NCBI GenBank assembly: GCA_937873665.1
Contig: CALMYW010000518.1
Coordinates: 62,001 to 126,000 of the forward strand
Direction of reading: 5' to 3'
DNA: 64,000 nucleotides
Source of the DNA: an uncultured Sphingorhabdus sp.
Lineage (GTDB): Bacteria; Pseudomonadota; Alphaproteobacteria; Sphingomonadales; Sphingomonadaceae
The stretch's first letter is position 1. The number at the start of each line of letters is the position of its first letter. This document shows positions 34,209 through 41,932 of this stretch, piece by piece. The notes beneath the pieces were generated by a model. It had not been told where the DNA came from and ran no database searches. It was given only the letters and a program-made list of their open reading frames with translations. Made by a program: the position numbers and the translations under genes.

Positions 34209-35594
34209 ATGAATGTGAATCCCTCCCCCGCCCCCTACCGCGCTGATCCGAAAATCACCAGCCTTGGCGACAAAATTGGTGACCCTGTACGGCCCGCCGA
34301 CTTTCCCGATGCCATATTGCGCTATCGCAATGATCGCTGGGCCGCGACAGTCGGGCTCGACGGGCTGAGCGACGCCGAATGGATTGAACATTTCGCCCGT
34401 TTCAAGCCGCTGCCCGACAATTTGCCGCAGCCGCTGGCGCTCCGCTATCACGGGCACCAGTTCCGTGTGTACAACCCCGATATTGGCGACGGGCGCGGCT
34501 TCTTGTTTGCCCAGCTGCGCGACCATTTTGGGCGTTTGCTAGACCTTGGCACCAAGGGATCGGGTACCACGCCCTACAGCCGCGATGGCGATGGACGGCT
34601 GACGCTGAAAGGTGCGGTGCGCGAAATATTGGCGACAGAGATGCTCGAGGCACTGGGCGTTGAAACCTCGAAGACCTTTTCGGTGATCGAAACCGGTGAG
34701 GCGCTGATGCGCAATGACGAGCCTTCGCCCACCCGTTCGGCGGTGTTGGTACGGCTAAACCACAGCCATATCCGCATCGGTGCGTTTCAGCGGCTGGCCT
34801 ATGAAGATGATGCGGTAATGATTGACCGGCTGACGCGCTATGTCCTCATCCACCTGTATGGCCAGGAACCCGGAGAGAACCCGGCGGCCCAATTGCTCAA
34901 CGGTGCCGTCGAACGGATTGCACAGCAAGCTGCCAGCTTCATGGTGGCCGGTTTCGTGCATGGCGTGCTCAACAGCGATAATATCAACGTCACAGGCGAA
35001 AGCTTCGATTATGGCCCGTGGCGGTTCAACCCCAATTGGGATCCGCGTTTCACCGCCGCCTATTTCGACCATCAAGGTCTTTACGCTTTTGGCCGCCAGG
35101 CAGAGGCGATGCACTGGAATCTCGCGCAACTGGCCATTTCGCTGCGCCTGATAAGCGAAGCACCGCCTTTGGTCGAGGCGCTCGAAGGCTTCCCAGCTCT
35201 GTTTCAGGCGGCGATCGTTGAACGTTTCCTGTGGCGATTGGGAGTAGCATCCAAAGGTATTGAGACGGATCGCGCCCTCGTTGAGGCGGGTGAGCGGGCG
35301 ATGATTGATGCAGCAATACCGATTGCCGATTTCTTCCACTACCATCGTGGTGGCGTATCATCCGAGCGGGGCTATGGCGGCGAACGCTACGCCGCTTTCA
35401 CCGAAATTCTGGGCCAGTTTGAACCCGTGGCTTCCCCGCCAACGCCTTATTGGGCGGAGAATGAACCCTGTTCGATGTTGATCGATGAGGTGGAGGCAAT
35501 CTGGCAAGCGATCGCAACCGACGACGACTGGACGCCGCTATCGCGCAAAATCGACGCGGTGCGCCGCTTTGGCGCTGCGCTGCGAAACAGGTGA
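34209..35594 (+). CDS. selO: SelO family protein (pseudokinase AMPylator), without C-terminal Cys/Sec tail
   Basis: SelO transfers AMP from ATP to protein Ser/Thr/Tyr residues, in a kinase-like fold with inverted nucleotide. This 461-residue member has RYHGHQFRVYNPDIGDGRGFLFAQL, GTKGSGTTPYSRDGDGRLTL, the catalytic region HGVLNSDNINV (Asp257/Asn258) and DYGP (Asp267). Canonical SelO ends with a redox CxxU/C motif; here the chain stops at AALRNR with no terminal cysteine, and its only cysteine is near 421. Start ATG 34209 is chosen over the upstream TTG, which would put codons in the neighbour's promoter. Confidence 0.9.
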   Translation: MNVNPSPAPYRADPKITSLGDKIGDPVRPADFPDAILRYRNDRWAATVGLDGLSDAEWIEHFARFKPLPDNLPQPLALRYHGHQFRVYNPDIGDGRGFLFAQLRDHFGRLLDLGTKGSGTTPYSRDGDGRLTLKGAVREILATEMLEALGVETSKTFSVIETGEALMRNDEPSPTRSAVLVRLNHSHIRIGAFQRLAYEDDAVMIDRLTRYVLIHLYGQEPGENPAAQLLNGAVERIAQQAASFMVAGFVHGVLNSDNINVTGESFDYGPWRFNPNWDPRFTAAYFDHQGLYAFGRQAEAMHWNLAQLAISLRLISEAPPLVEALEGFPALFQAAIVERFLWRLGVASKGIETDRALVEAGERAMIDAAIPIADFFHYHRGGVSSERGYGGERYAAFTEILGQFEPVASPPTPYWAENEPCSMLIDEVEAIWQAIATDDDWTPLSRKIDAVRRFGAALRNR

Positions 35595-35694
35595 TTTTAC
35601 ATGCCGGAAGATGGAGTATTTACTTGATGTAAAGCCGGATGCGGCAAACTATGGTAAATGGCCATGAAATGATTGCGCTAGGGCAATATAAGAT

Positions 35695-37146
35695 TTGACT
35701 GAACTGGTATCCTACGAACCTGCGACGGGAGCCGTGCTGTGGCGCGGTGCGACCAGCGATGTCGATGCAGCGGTTAGTGCTGCACGCGCAGCCTGGCCCA
35801 ATTGGGCTGCTGCTCCGCTGAGCGACAGGATTGCGATAGTCCGCTCGTTCGGAAGCCGGGTGAAGGCAGATCTGGAAAATTTTGCCGACTGCATCGCCCG
35901 CGAAACCGGCAAGCCGCTATGGGAAGCGCGCAACGAAGTCGAATCCGTCGTCAACAAGGTTGATATCTCGGTCAAGGCTTATGCCGACCGCACATCGCAA
36001 CGCAGGTTCGACGGCAAGCCGGGGACGCGCAATGCAGTCCGGCACAAACCGCATGGCGTGCTCGCGGTACTTGGGCCCTATAATTTCCCCGCGCATTTAC
36101 CCAACGGGCATATCGTACCCGCGCTGATTGCCGGCAACGCTGTCGTCTTCAAACCGAGCGAGAAAACACCAGCCGTTGGGGCGATGCTGGTCGAATATTT
36201 CCGCAAGGCCGGGATCCCCGACGGCGTGGTCAACATCGTGCAGGGTGGGCCAGACACCGGAAAGGCCCTTTCCGGCCATCCCGGATTGGACGGCCTGCTG
36301 TTTACCGGATCCGCGCAGACGGGGATTGCGCTTAACCGGCAATTTGCTTCACGCCCGGACAAGATATTGGCGCTTGAAATGGGCGGGAATAATCCGGTCA
36401 TTGTCTGGGATACGCACGACATGCACAGCGCCGCAGTGCTGGTTGTGCAATCGGCCTTTCTGTCAGCAGGGCAACGCTGCACCGCCGCCCGGCGGTTGAT
36501 CATCAAACAGAGCCTGTACGACCAGTTCATTCCCGAGCTGAAACGGCTGGTGGACCGGCTAGTCATTGATGAACCGCATGCAGAGGTGCCACCGTTCATG
36601 GGCCCCGTCATCGACAATGAGGCCGCCGATGGCCTGACCGAAAGCTTCCTGGCGCTGATGAGCCATGGCGGTCGTCCGATCCGGCACATGACGAGGCCGC
36701 GGCCCGGAAGGCCCTTCCTGTCCCCCGGCATCATCGATGTCACCGATATGCGCGAACGACCGGATATCGAACTCTTCGGTCCCTTGCTTCAGGTCATTCG
36801 TGTGGAGACATTTGGCGAGGCCATCGATGAAGCCAACAACACACGCTTTGGCCTATCTGCCTCGCTGATCGGCGGAACGCCGGAGCAATATAACGAGTTT
36901 TGGGCGAACAGCCGTGCCGGTGTTGTCAACTGGAACCAGCCCACCAATGGTGCATCCTCCGCTGCGCCTTTCGGTGGCGTCGGGCTTTCGGGCAATCATC
37001 GCCCGAGTGCCTATTATGCCGCAGATTATTGCGCTTTTCCCGTCGTTTCATCCGAAGCCGATGTGCCAAGGGCGATGATCGGTATCGGCCTGCGTGATGA
37101 TATGGTCGCTTTTTCCGATGACAGCGGAGCAGAATCCGCCAAATAA
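35695..37146 (+). CDS. astD: N-succinylglutamate 5-semialdehyde dehydrogenase
   Basis: A 483-residue NAD-dependent aldehyde dehydrogenase, close to AstD of the arginine succinyltransferase pathway: GPYNFPAHLPNGHIVPALIAGNAVVFKPSE, FTGSAQTGIALNRQFA, EMGGNNPVIVWD and catalytic Cys in QSAFLSAGQRCTAARR. No astA, astB, astC or astE lies in the window, so in vivo it may serve another gamma-semialdehyde. There is no ATG in frame upstream; the likely start is TTG at 35695. nth begins 7 bp after its stop. Confidence 0.87.
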   Translation: MTELVSYEPATGAVLWRGATSDVDAAVSAARAAWPNWAAAPLSDRIAIVRSFGSRVKADLENFADCIARETGKPLWEARNEVESVVNKVDISVKAYADRTSQRRFDGKPGTRNAVRHKPHGVLAVLGPYNFPAHLPNGHIVPALIAGNAVVFKPSEKTPAVGAMLVEYFRKAGIPDGVVNIVQGGPDTGKALSGHPGLDGLLFTGSAQTGIALNRQFASRPDKILALEMGGNNPVIVWDTHDMHSAAVLVVQSAFLSAGQRCTAARRLIIKQSLYDQFIPELKRLVDRLVIDEPHAEVPPFMGPVIDNEAADGLTESFLALMSHGGRPIRHMTRPRPGRPFLSPGIIDVTDMRERPDIELFGPLLQVIRVETFGEAIDEANNTRFGLSASLIGGTPEQYNEFWANSRAGVVNWNQPTNGASSAAPFGGVGLSGNHRPSAYYAADYCAFPVVSSEADVPRAMIGIGLRDDMVAFSDDSGAESAK

Positions 37147-37153
37147 GGGCGGC

Positions 37154-37816
37154 ATGAACAAAGCGGACATTTTCGAATTCTACCGTCGGTTGGCGGAGGA
37201 TAACCCCTCGCCCGAAACCGAACTGGAATATGGCAATGACTATCAGTTGCTGGTTGCGGTGGTCCTGTCAGCGCAGGCGACCGATGTCGGCGTGAACAAG
37301 GCGACCCGCAAATTGTTCGAAAGCGTAAAGACGCCGCAGCGGATGGTCGAACTGGGAGAGAAAGGCCTGAAGCAGCACATCAAGACCATCGGCCTGTTTA
37401 ACGCCAAGGCAAAGAATGTAATCGCGCTATCCGAAATTTTGGTGCGCGACCATGGCGGAGAGGTCCCCGCCGATCGCGATCTGCTCGAAGCTTTACCCGG
37501 GGTAGGACGCAAAACCGCCAATGTCGTGATGAACACGGCATTCGGTGCCGAAACCTTCGCGGTCGACACACACATCTTCCGCGTTGGAAATCGCACCGGC
37601 CTCGCCAAAGGCAAAACGCCACTGGCGGTTGAAAAGCAGCTCGACAAAAAGACGCCTGCACCCTTTCGCCTCGGCGCACATCATTGGCTGATCCTGCACG
37701 GACGTTATGTCTGCAAGGCAAGAACGCCCGAATGCTGGCGCTGCGCAGTTGCAGACTTGTGCAAGTTCAAACCAAAGACCCCGGCACCAAAAACAAGGTT
37801 GGTCAGCAAGGTTTAA
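37154..37816 (+). CDS. nth: Endonuclease III
   Basis: A 220-residue bifunctional DNA glycosylase/AP lyase for oxidised pyrimidines. The helix-hairpin-helix LPGVGRKTANVV carries the catalytic Lys, the conserved Asp is in AVDTHIFRV, and the [4Fe-4S] cluster is bound by C-x6-C-x2-C-x5-C near the end (CKARTPECWRCAVADLC). ATG 37154 agrees with the family length; the upstream part of the open frame overlaps astD. It probably shares a message with astD. Confidence 0.96.
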   Translation: MNKADIFEFYRRLAEDNPSPETELEYGNDYQLLVAVVLSAQATDVGVNKATRKLFESVKTPQRMVELGEKGLKQHIKTIGLFNAKAKNVIALSEILVRDHGGEVPADRDLLEALPGVGRKTANVVMNTAFGAETFAVDTHIFRVGNRTGLAKGKTPLAVEKQLDKKTPAPFRLGAHHWLILHGRYVCKARTPECWRCAVADLCKFKPKTPAPKTRLVSKV

Positions 37817-37863
37817 GCTGAAACAGGCGATTGTCAGGTAACGACTAAAGAAAGAGAGGCGAC

Positions 37864-38277
37864 ATGAAAAAGCGACTTCTATTGGCCCTTGCTACAACCA
37901 TCGCCGTCGGAGGCGTCGCCACCTCTGCGGTTTCCGGAGGCGGCGCGAGCGAACGACAGGCAAAAGCGCTGGCGGCCTATGAGCCCAGCGGCGAACCGGT
38001 AAGTTGCATTACCCTGTCGCAAGTCCGGTCTTCCAATGTCATCGACGATCGCACGATTGATTTCAAAATGGCGGGCGGAAAGCTGTATCGCAACACCCTT
38101 CCGCATAGCTGCCCCAGCCTTGGCTTTGAGCAGCGTTTCTCATACCGCACCAGCCTGAACCAGCTCTGCAGTGTTGATGCCATTCGTGTACTGCAGTCTT
38201 ATGGCGGCGGGCTGCACGAAGGCGCGGGATGCGGGCTGGGCAAGTTCCAGCCGATGGAGAAAGTGCAATCAAAATAG
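37864..38277 (+). CDS. Exported hypothetical protein
   Basis: A 137-residue protein with a signal peptide (MKKRLLLALATTIAVGGVATSAVSG). The mature part has conserved-looking cysteines: VSCITLSQVRSSNVID, RNTLPHSCPSLGFEQRFSYR, LNQLCSVDAIRVLQ and GAGCGLGKFQPM. The four Cys could make two disulfides. It resembles small DUF6491-type secreted proteins of sphingomonads, but that assignment is from pattern only. Start ATG 37864 has GAGAGG upstream. Confidence 0.72.
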   Translation: MKKRLLLALATTIAVGGVATSAVSGGGASERQAKALAAYEPSGEPVSCITLSQVRSSNVIDDRTIDFKMAGGKLYRNTLPHSCPSLGFEQRFSYRTSLNQLCSVDAIRVLQSYGGGLHEGAGCGLGKFQPMEKVQSK

Positions 38278-38369
38278 AGCTGTCTGTCGCAAAGCTTTGA
38301 TCTTGCGCAAAGCGAACCTTGGGAAAGTGGGCCAGACTACTTTTATCAGACCAACGATAAGGACAGAAT

Positions 38370-38621
38370 ATGACCCACGTAGCCCATGAATTGCACGCCG
38401 AATTTCCCAACGACGCGGACACGCTGCACAAGTTAAAGGTGAACGATCCGCATTTTGCCAAGCTGGCTGACCATTATCACGATCTGAATCGTGAAATTCA
38501 TCGCATCGAAGCCGGCATCGAAGCCGCATCGGACGAACGAACCGAAGACCTGAAAAAGGAACGCCTGTCGATTCTCGATCAGGTTTCGGCTATGCTTTCG
38601 GCTGCAAAGGCAGGAGCATAA
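38370..38621 (+). CDS. DUF465 (YdcH-like) small protein
   Basis: An 83-residue helical hairpin protein of the DUF465/YdcH family: HELHAEFPNDADTLHKLKVNDPHFAKLADHYHDLNREIHRIEAG, followed by KKERLSILDQVSAML. The Tyr/His-containing turn FAKLADHYHDLN is the family signature. Function is unknown. It is 2 bp upstream of a DksA-like gene, so the two are co-translated; such pairs may act together on transcription or ribosomes, but that is inference. Confidence 0.9.
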   Translation: MTHVAHELHAEFPNDADTLHKLKVNDPHFAKLADHYHDLNREIHRIEAGIEAASDERTEDLKKERLSILDQVSAMLSAAKAGA

Positions 38622-38623
38622 GC

Positions 38624-38956
38624 ATGACCGATCTGAAAAGCGTCAAATCCGGGCTCGAGGCAAGGCTGGCCGAACTGGAAGCAAGGGCCGGGCGAATCGA
38701 GGCCGACTTGGCCGAACCGTTGAGTGCCGACTTTGAAGAACAGGCGACCGAGCGTGAAGACGACGATGCACTGGAGGGGCAGGAAGCCCTGCTGGGACGG
38801 GAAATCGTCTCAGTCAAGGCAGCTTTGGCTCGGGTGGAGGATGGCAGCTATGGCGAATGCACCCGCTGTGGCGAAGCTGTAGGCGAAAAAAGGCTCGAGG
38901 CCCAACCCGAAGCCGCTTTATGCATCGCCTGCGCGCGCGAACTTGAAAAACACTGA
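38624..38956 (+). CDS. TraR/DksA family zinc-finger protein
   Basis: A 110-residue coiled-coil plus zinc-finger protein. The helical N terminus (KSVKSGLEARLAELEARAGR) leads to a C-x2-C...C-x2-C zinc finger, GECTRCGEAVGEKRLEAQPEAALCIACA. DksA proteins enter the RNA polymerase secondary channel and modify initiation, often with ppGpp; this shorter version lacks the usual Asp-x2-Asp-Ala tip, with a DDDAL stretch in a related position, so its activity is uncertain. Convergent with the AI-2E transporter gene, 3 bp apart. Confidence 0.87.
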   Translation: MTDLKSVKSGLEARLAELEARAGRIEADLAEPLSADFEEQATEREDDDALEGQEALLGREIVSVKAALARVEDGSYGECTRCGEAVGEKRLEAQPEAALCIACARELEKH

Positions 38957-38959
38957 GCG

Positions 38960-40057
38960 CTAGCTTGTGCTCGCAACGGCCCTGTTTTCGGTGAAGATTT
39001 CCCATGCGGAAATAAACATCGCCGCAATGACAGGGCCGACAATCAGGCCGTTTATACCGAGTACGCTCAAACCGCCCAGCGTCGAAATAAGCACGACATA
39101 ATCCGGCATCTGTGTATCCTGACCTACCAGGATCGGGCGCAGGACATTGTCGACCATACTGATCACGAAAATGCCCAGCATCAACAAGGTAACTCCTTCC
39201 CACATGCTGCCCGTCGCCAGCAGGTAAATCGACACTGGAACCCAGATGATCCCCGTGCCGACAGCGGGGATTAGCGAGAACAATCCCATCACCACACCCC
39301 ATAATACGGCGGCTCGAATATCGAGAAACGCGAATATCAGCCCGCCCAAAATGCCCTGAACGATCGCAACAACGATGCTGCCCTTCACCGTTGCGCGTAT
39401 CACCGTGGTGAACTTGTCGAAAAAGGCTTTGCGTTGCTCGGCGCGCATCGGAATGGCTTCGCCGATCCGTCGGGTAATCTGGCGACCGTCGCGTAGCAGG
39501 AAATAGGTGAGATAGAGCATCACACCCAGCGCCATTGCAAAGTTGAACGCGCGCTGCCCAACCGAGACAGCCTGCCCCGCAATGATCTGCACCCCACTTG
39601 TCACCAGCGCGCTCGCCTTTGACTGGAGTTCCTCAAAATCAGGGGTGAAGTACCGCCCCGCCATTTCCTGCCAGCGTTGCGGAATGACAGCCTGTAGATC
39701 CTGCCCCAGCTTGGCGAAATCGATCTCCTTGGTTTGCACTGAATCATAGGTGCGCAAGGCTTCATCGACCATCAGCGAGCCGACGATGAAAGCCGGAATG
39801 ATGACCAGCGCAATCACCAGCAACAGGGTGAGCGTTGCAACGGTATTCTTGCGCGACGGCATCTTCATCAGCAGTCGATCGTGTACCGGCGCAAAGGCAA
39901 TCGTCACCACCAACGCCCACAGGATCGCCCCGAAAAACGGCCAGACTATCCACGCCATCGCCAGCGATACCGCGAGCAGAAAGCCGACAAGCACGCGATC
40001 TTCGAACTTTGTGTCGTGCTGCAGTTTCTCGGCGCTTGACTGGGGTTTCTCGCTCAT
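38960..40057 (-). CDS. AI-2E family transporter (PerM-like)
   Basis: A 365-residue membrane protein with about 8 transmembrane segments: VLVGFLLAVSLAMAWIVWPFFGAILWALVVTIAF at the start, VATLTLLLVIALVIIPAFIVGSL, FNFAMALGVMLYLTYFLLRD, and the conserved C-terminal region GIIWVPVSIYLLATGSMWEGVTLLMLGIFVIS, then LGINGLIVGPVIAAMF. The family includes AI-2 exporters and Na/H-type antiporters; autoinducer export cannot be claimed. No luxS is nearby. Confidence 0.9.
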   Translation of the reverse strand: MSEKPQSSAEKLQHDTKFEDRVLVGFLLAVSLAMAWIVWPFFGAILWALVVTIAFAPVHDRLLMKMPSRKNTVATLTLLLVIALVIIPAFIVGSLMVDEALRTYDSVQTKEIDFAKLGQDLQAVIPQRWQEMAGRYFTPDFEELQSKASALVTSGVQIIAGQAVSVGQRAFNFAMALGVMLYLTYFLLRDGRQITRRIGEAIPMRAEQRKAFFDKFTTVIRATVKGSIVVAIVQGILGGLIFAFLDIRAAVLWGVVMGLFSLIPAVGTGIIWVPVSIYLLATGSMWEGVTLLMLGIFVISMVDNVLRPILVGQDTQMPDYVVLISTLGGLSVLGINGLIVGPVIAAMFISAWEIFTENRAVASTS

Positions 40058-40300
40058 GGGCCGAGGGATAACGGCAATTCAGGCAGATGTCATGCCTAGA
40101 GTTAGGCGCCTAATACAGCGCCGCATCTTGCTTTGCGCAGCGGCCATGCTAGTTTTTCGCCTTCTATTGGGGAAAATATGCAAGAGATTGCCATCCGTTG
40201 AACCGGCGCGCGTGACCTGCTCACGCTGACTGCCGACCGTGAAAGCCGAAGCGCGCATAGCGTTCCGGCTCCTTTTCCGCGTTCAACGGACAGGTTTTCC

Positions 40301-40558
40301 ATGAATGTTTCAAAATATGAACAGCGCGTGCTGCACGCGCTGGCGCAAGGCGGTTCGATCATCCACCGCTTTGACGACAAGGGCCGTATTATCGAGGTCG
40401 ATTGCATGAACCGCGATGGCTGGCGGCTCGACGACTGCACCCTATCGGTGTTCCAGAAACTGCGGCGCAAACGACTGATCGCCAGCGCCGGCGGCGCGCC
40501 TTATCGCATCACGCGAGAGGGTTTGCGGGCGGTGCGGGGACAGTTGGATAATCGCTGA
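40301..40558 (+). CDS. yjhX: YjhX family (UPF0386) protein
   Basis: An 85-residue winged-helix-like protein with the YjhX/UPF0386 pattern: [19 protein letters not shown], then [12 protein letters not shown] and [17 protein letters not shown], ending with [18 protein letters not shown]. The E. coli relative is annotated as a toxin of a toxin-antitoxin pair (YjhX-YjhQ), where YjhQ is a GNAT protein; no such partner is adjacent, and the DNA-binding-like fold suggests regulation is equally possible. Start ATG 40301. A repeat follows the gene at 40569-40652. Confidence 0.88.
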   Translation: MNVSKYEQRVLHALAQGGSIIHRFDDKGRIIEVDCMNRDGWRLDDCTLSVFQKLRRKRLIASAGGAPYRITREGLRAVRGQLDNR

Positions 40559-40568
40559 ATTACTTCTT

Positions 40569-40652
40569 ACCGTAGCCTTGAGCCTGTCGAAGGGCGGTTC
40601 TCAGCCTCAGCGCAAACCTTGAGGCGCCCTTCGACAGGCTCAGGGCTACGGT
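40569..40652. repeat. REP-like palindromic repeat, family A copy 3
   Basis: Arms 40569-40596 and 40625-40652 are 28 bp long and complementary with one mismatch (opening ACCGTAGCCTTGAGCCTGTC). This is the best-preserved family A copy. It fills the convergent gap between the YjhX-like gene and a hydrolase gene. Confidence 0.88.
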
Positions 40653-40656
40653 ATTG

Positions 40657-41547
40657 TTACGTTGCGGCCCCTGCATGCCCCGCAATCAGCCCAATCATGC
40701 GATCCACCTGCGACGGCGGCAGGTCGTGCGCCATTTCGTCAATAATCTCCAGCCGCGCACCCGGCACATGGCGGGCGATGTCGATGCTGCCCTCTTTCGG
40801 TACTAGCGGGTCGGCACCGCCGTGAACGACGAGCGTCGGCGTGGTGATCGTCTTCAGGCGCGCGACACGACTGCCATCGGCGATAATCGCCAGCAACTGG
40901 CGCCGCGTGCCGATCGGATAATAGCCGCGATCAAAGGCGCGTCCGGTCATTTCCACATGGGCATCTTCCGGGCGGGCGGGATCGGGATAGGAAAAGGACT
41001 TCACCAACGCGGCCCCAAACGCGACCGCTTCGTCGCGATTGGCACCCGATGGCCGTGCAGCCATCATCTGGCGGCGAATATCCGCACGCGGGCCGGGCAA
41101 TCCGGGCGCGCCGCTGGAGGACATGATCGACGTCATGCTCAACAGGCGCTCGCGATGGTTCACCGCCATCAGCTGCACAATCATCCCGCCCATCGACGCG
41201 CCGACCACATGCGCCTGCTGGATACCCAGCGCATCGAGCAGCCCGATTCCGTCCTTCGCCATATCGGAAAGCGTATAGCCAACGCCCAGCGGCAGGCCGA
41301 AACGTGCCTTGAACATCGTCCACAGTAGATTGGGGGTCGCCGCCTGTTCCATACGCTGCGATAGGCCGACATCGCGATTGTCATAGCGGATAACGCGGAA
41401 GCCCTTGCCGACAAGGCCATGCACAAACTCGTCCGGCCAGGCAATCATCTGCGCACCCAACCCCATGACCAGCAGAATAACGGGTGCGCCGGTTGGGCCG
41501 TGGTCTTCGTAAAAAAGTTCGATATCGTTGGCAGCTATGTGCGGCAT
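40657..41547 (-). CDS. Alpha/beta hydrolase (methylesterase RdmC-like)
   Basis: A 296-residue hydrolase: VILLVMGLGAQMIAWPDEF and VIRYDNRDVGLSQRME give the typical fold entry of the RdmC-type subgroup, nucleophile Ser in VVGASMGGMIVQ, acid in VVHGGADPLVP and His in IDEMAHDLPPS. Relatives include aclacinomycin methylesterase and many uncharacterised esterases; no secondary-metabolite genes are near, so the substrate is open. Minus strand, starting with ATG 41547. Confidence 0.88.
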   Translation of the reverse strand: MPHIAANDIELFYEDHGPTGAPVILLVMGLGAQMIAWPDEFVHGLVGKGFRVIRYDNRDVGLSQRMEQAATPNLLWTMFKARFGLPLGVGYTLSDMAKDGIGLLDALGIQQAHVVGASMGGMIVQLMAVNHRERLLSMTSIMSSSGAPGLPGPRADIRRQMMAARPSGANRDEAVAFGAALVKSFSYPDPARPEDAHVEMTGRAFDRGYYPIGTRRQLLAIIADGSRVARLKTITTPTLVVHGGADPLVPKEGSIDIARHVPGARLEIIDEMAHDLPPSQVDRMIGLIAGHAGAAT

Positions 41548-41584
41548 GGCCTCCCCTTTCTTGCTTATGCTTATTCAGTGGCAT

Positions 41585-41932
41585 TTATTGCACACTCTTC
41601 TTGACGCAACTGTTCGGGACATAAATTGCCCTGCTTCCTTCGAACACGAATTGAATTTTGTCACCTCTTGTACAACCGTCCATTCGACCGCGCGGATGGA
41701 TCACAAAGGTTGTTTGATCATCTGCATCGTCTTTGACGAGCACGGAAGAGGTAACCTTCGATATTCTAAATCGAGGCGGGTCAATCTCGGTGATAACCCC
41801 AGTTCTAGGCGTATCGGTCGGTATCTTCACCCCCATTTGCAATACAAAATGGATGAACACACCCGCAGCTAATAAAATCACAGCAAAAATGAATGGACCT
41901 CGTATCCTTTTGGTAACGGGATGAGCTACCAT
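41585..41932 (-). CDS. Small membrane protein, translationally coupled to uvrC
   Basis: A 115-residue protein with one N-terminal transmembrane segment (GPFIFAVILLAAGVFIHFVLQMGV) and a soluble part with ITEIDPPRFRISKVTSSVLVKD, FVIHPRGRMDGCTRG and YVPNSCVKKSVQ. The two Cys might form a disulfide outside the cytoplasm. No family is recognised. The start ATG (41932) shares one base with the uvrC stop TGA (TGATG), so translation is coupled. GC content is visibly lower than its neighbours, hinting at a recent origin or acquisition. Confidence 0.62.
   Translation of the reverse strand: MVAHPVTKRIRGPFIFAVILLAAGVFIHFVLQMGVKIPTDTPRTGVITEIDPPRFRISKVTSSVLVKDDADDQTTFVIHPRGRMDGCTRGDKIQFVFEGSRAIYVPNSCVKKSVQ

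Noticed and set aside
38960..40057. Quorum-sensing exporter role for the AI-2E family protein
   Set aside because: The family name is historical and no luxS or lsr gene is in the window, so autoinducer transport is not supported.
40058..40300. 243-bp gap searched for a tRNA or antitoxin gene
   Set aside because: No cloverleaf, no T-loop consensus and no convincing small frame next to the YjhX-like gene.
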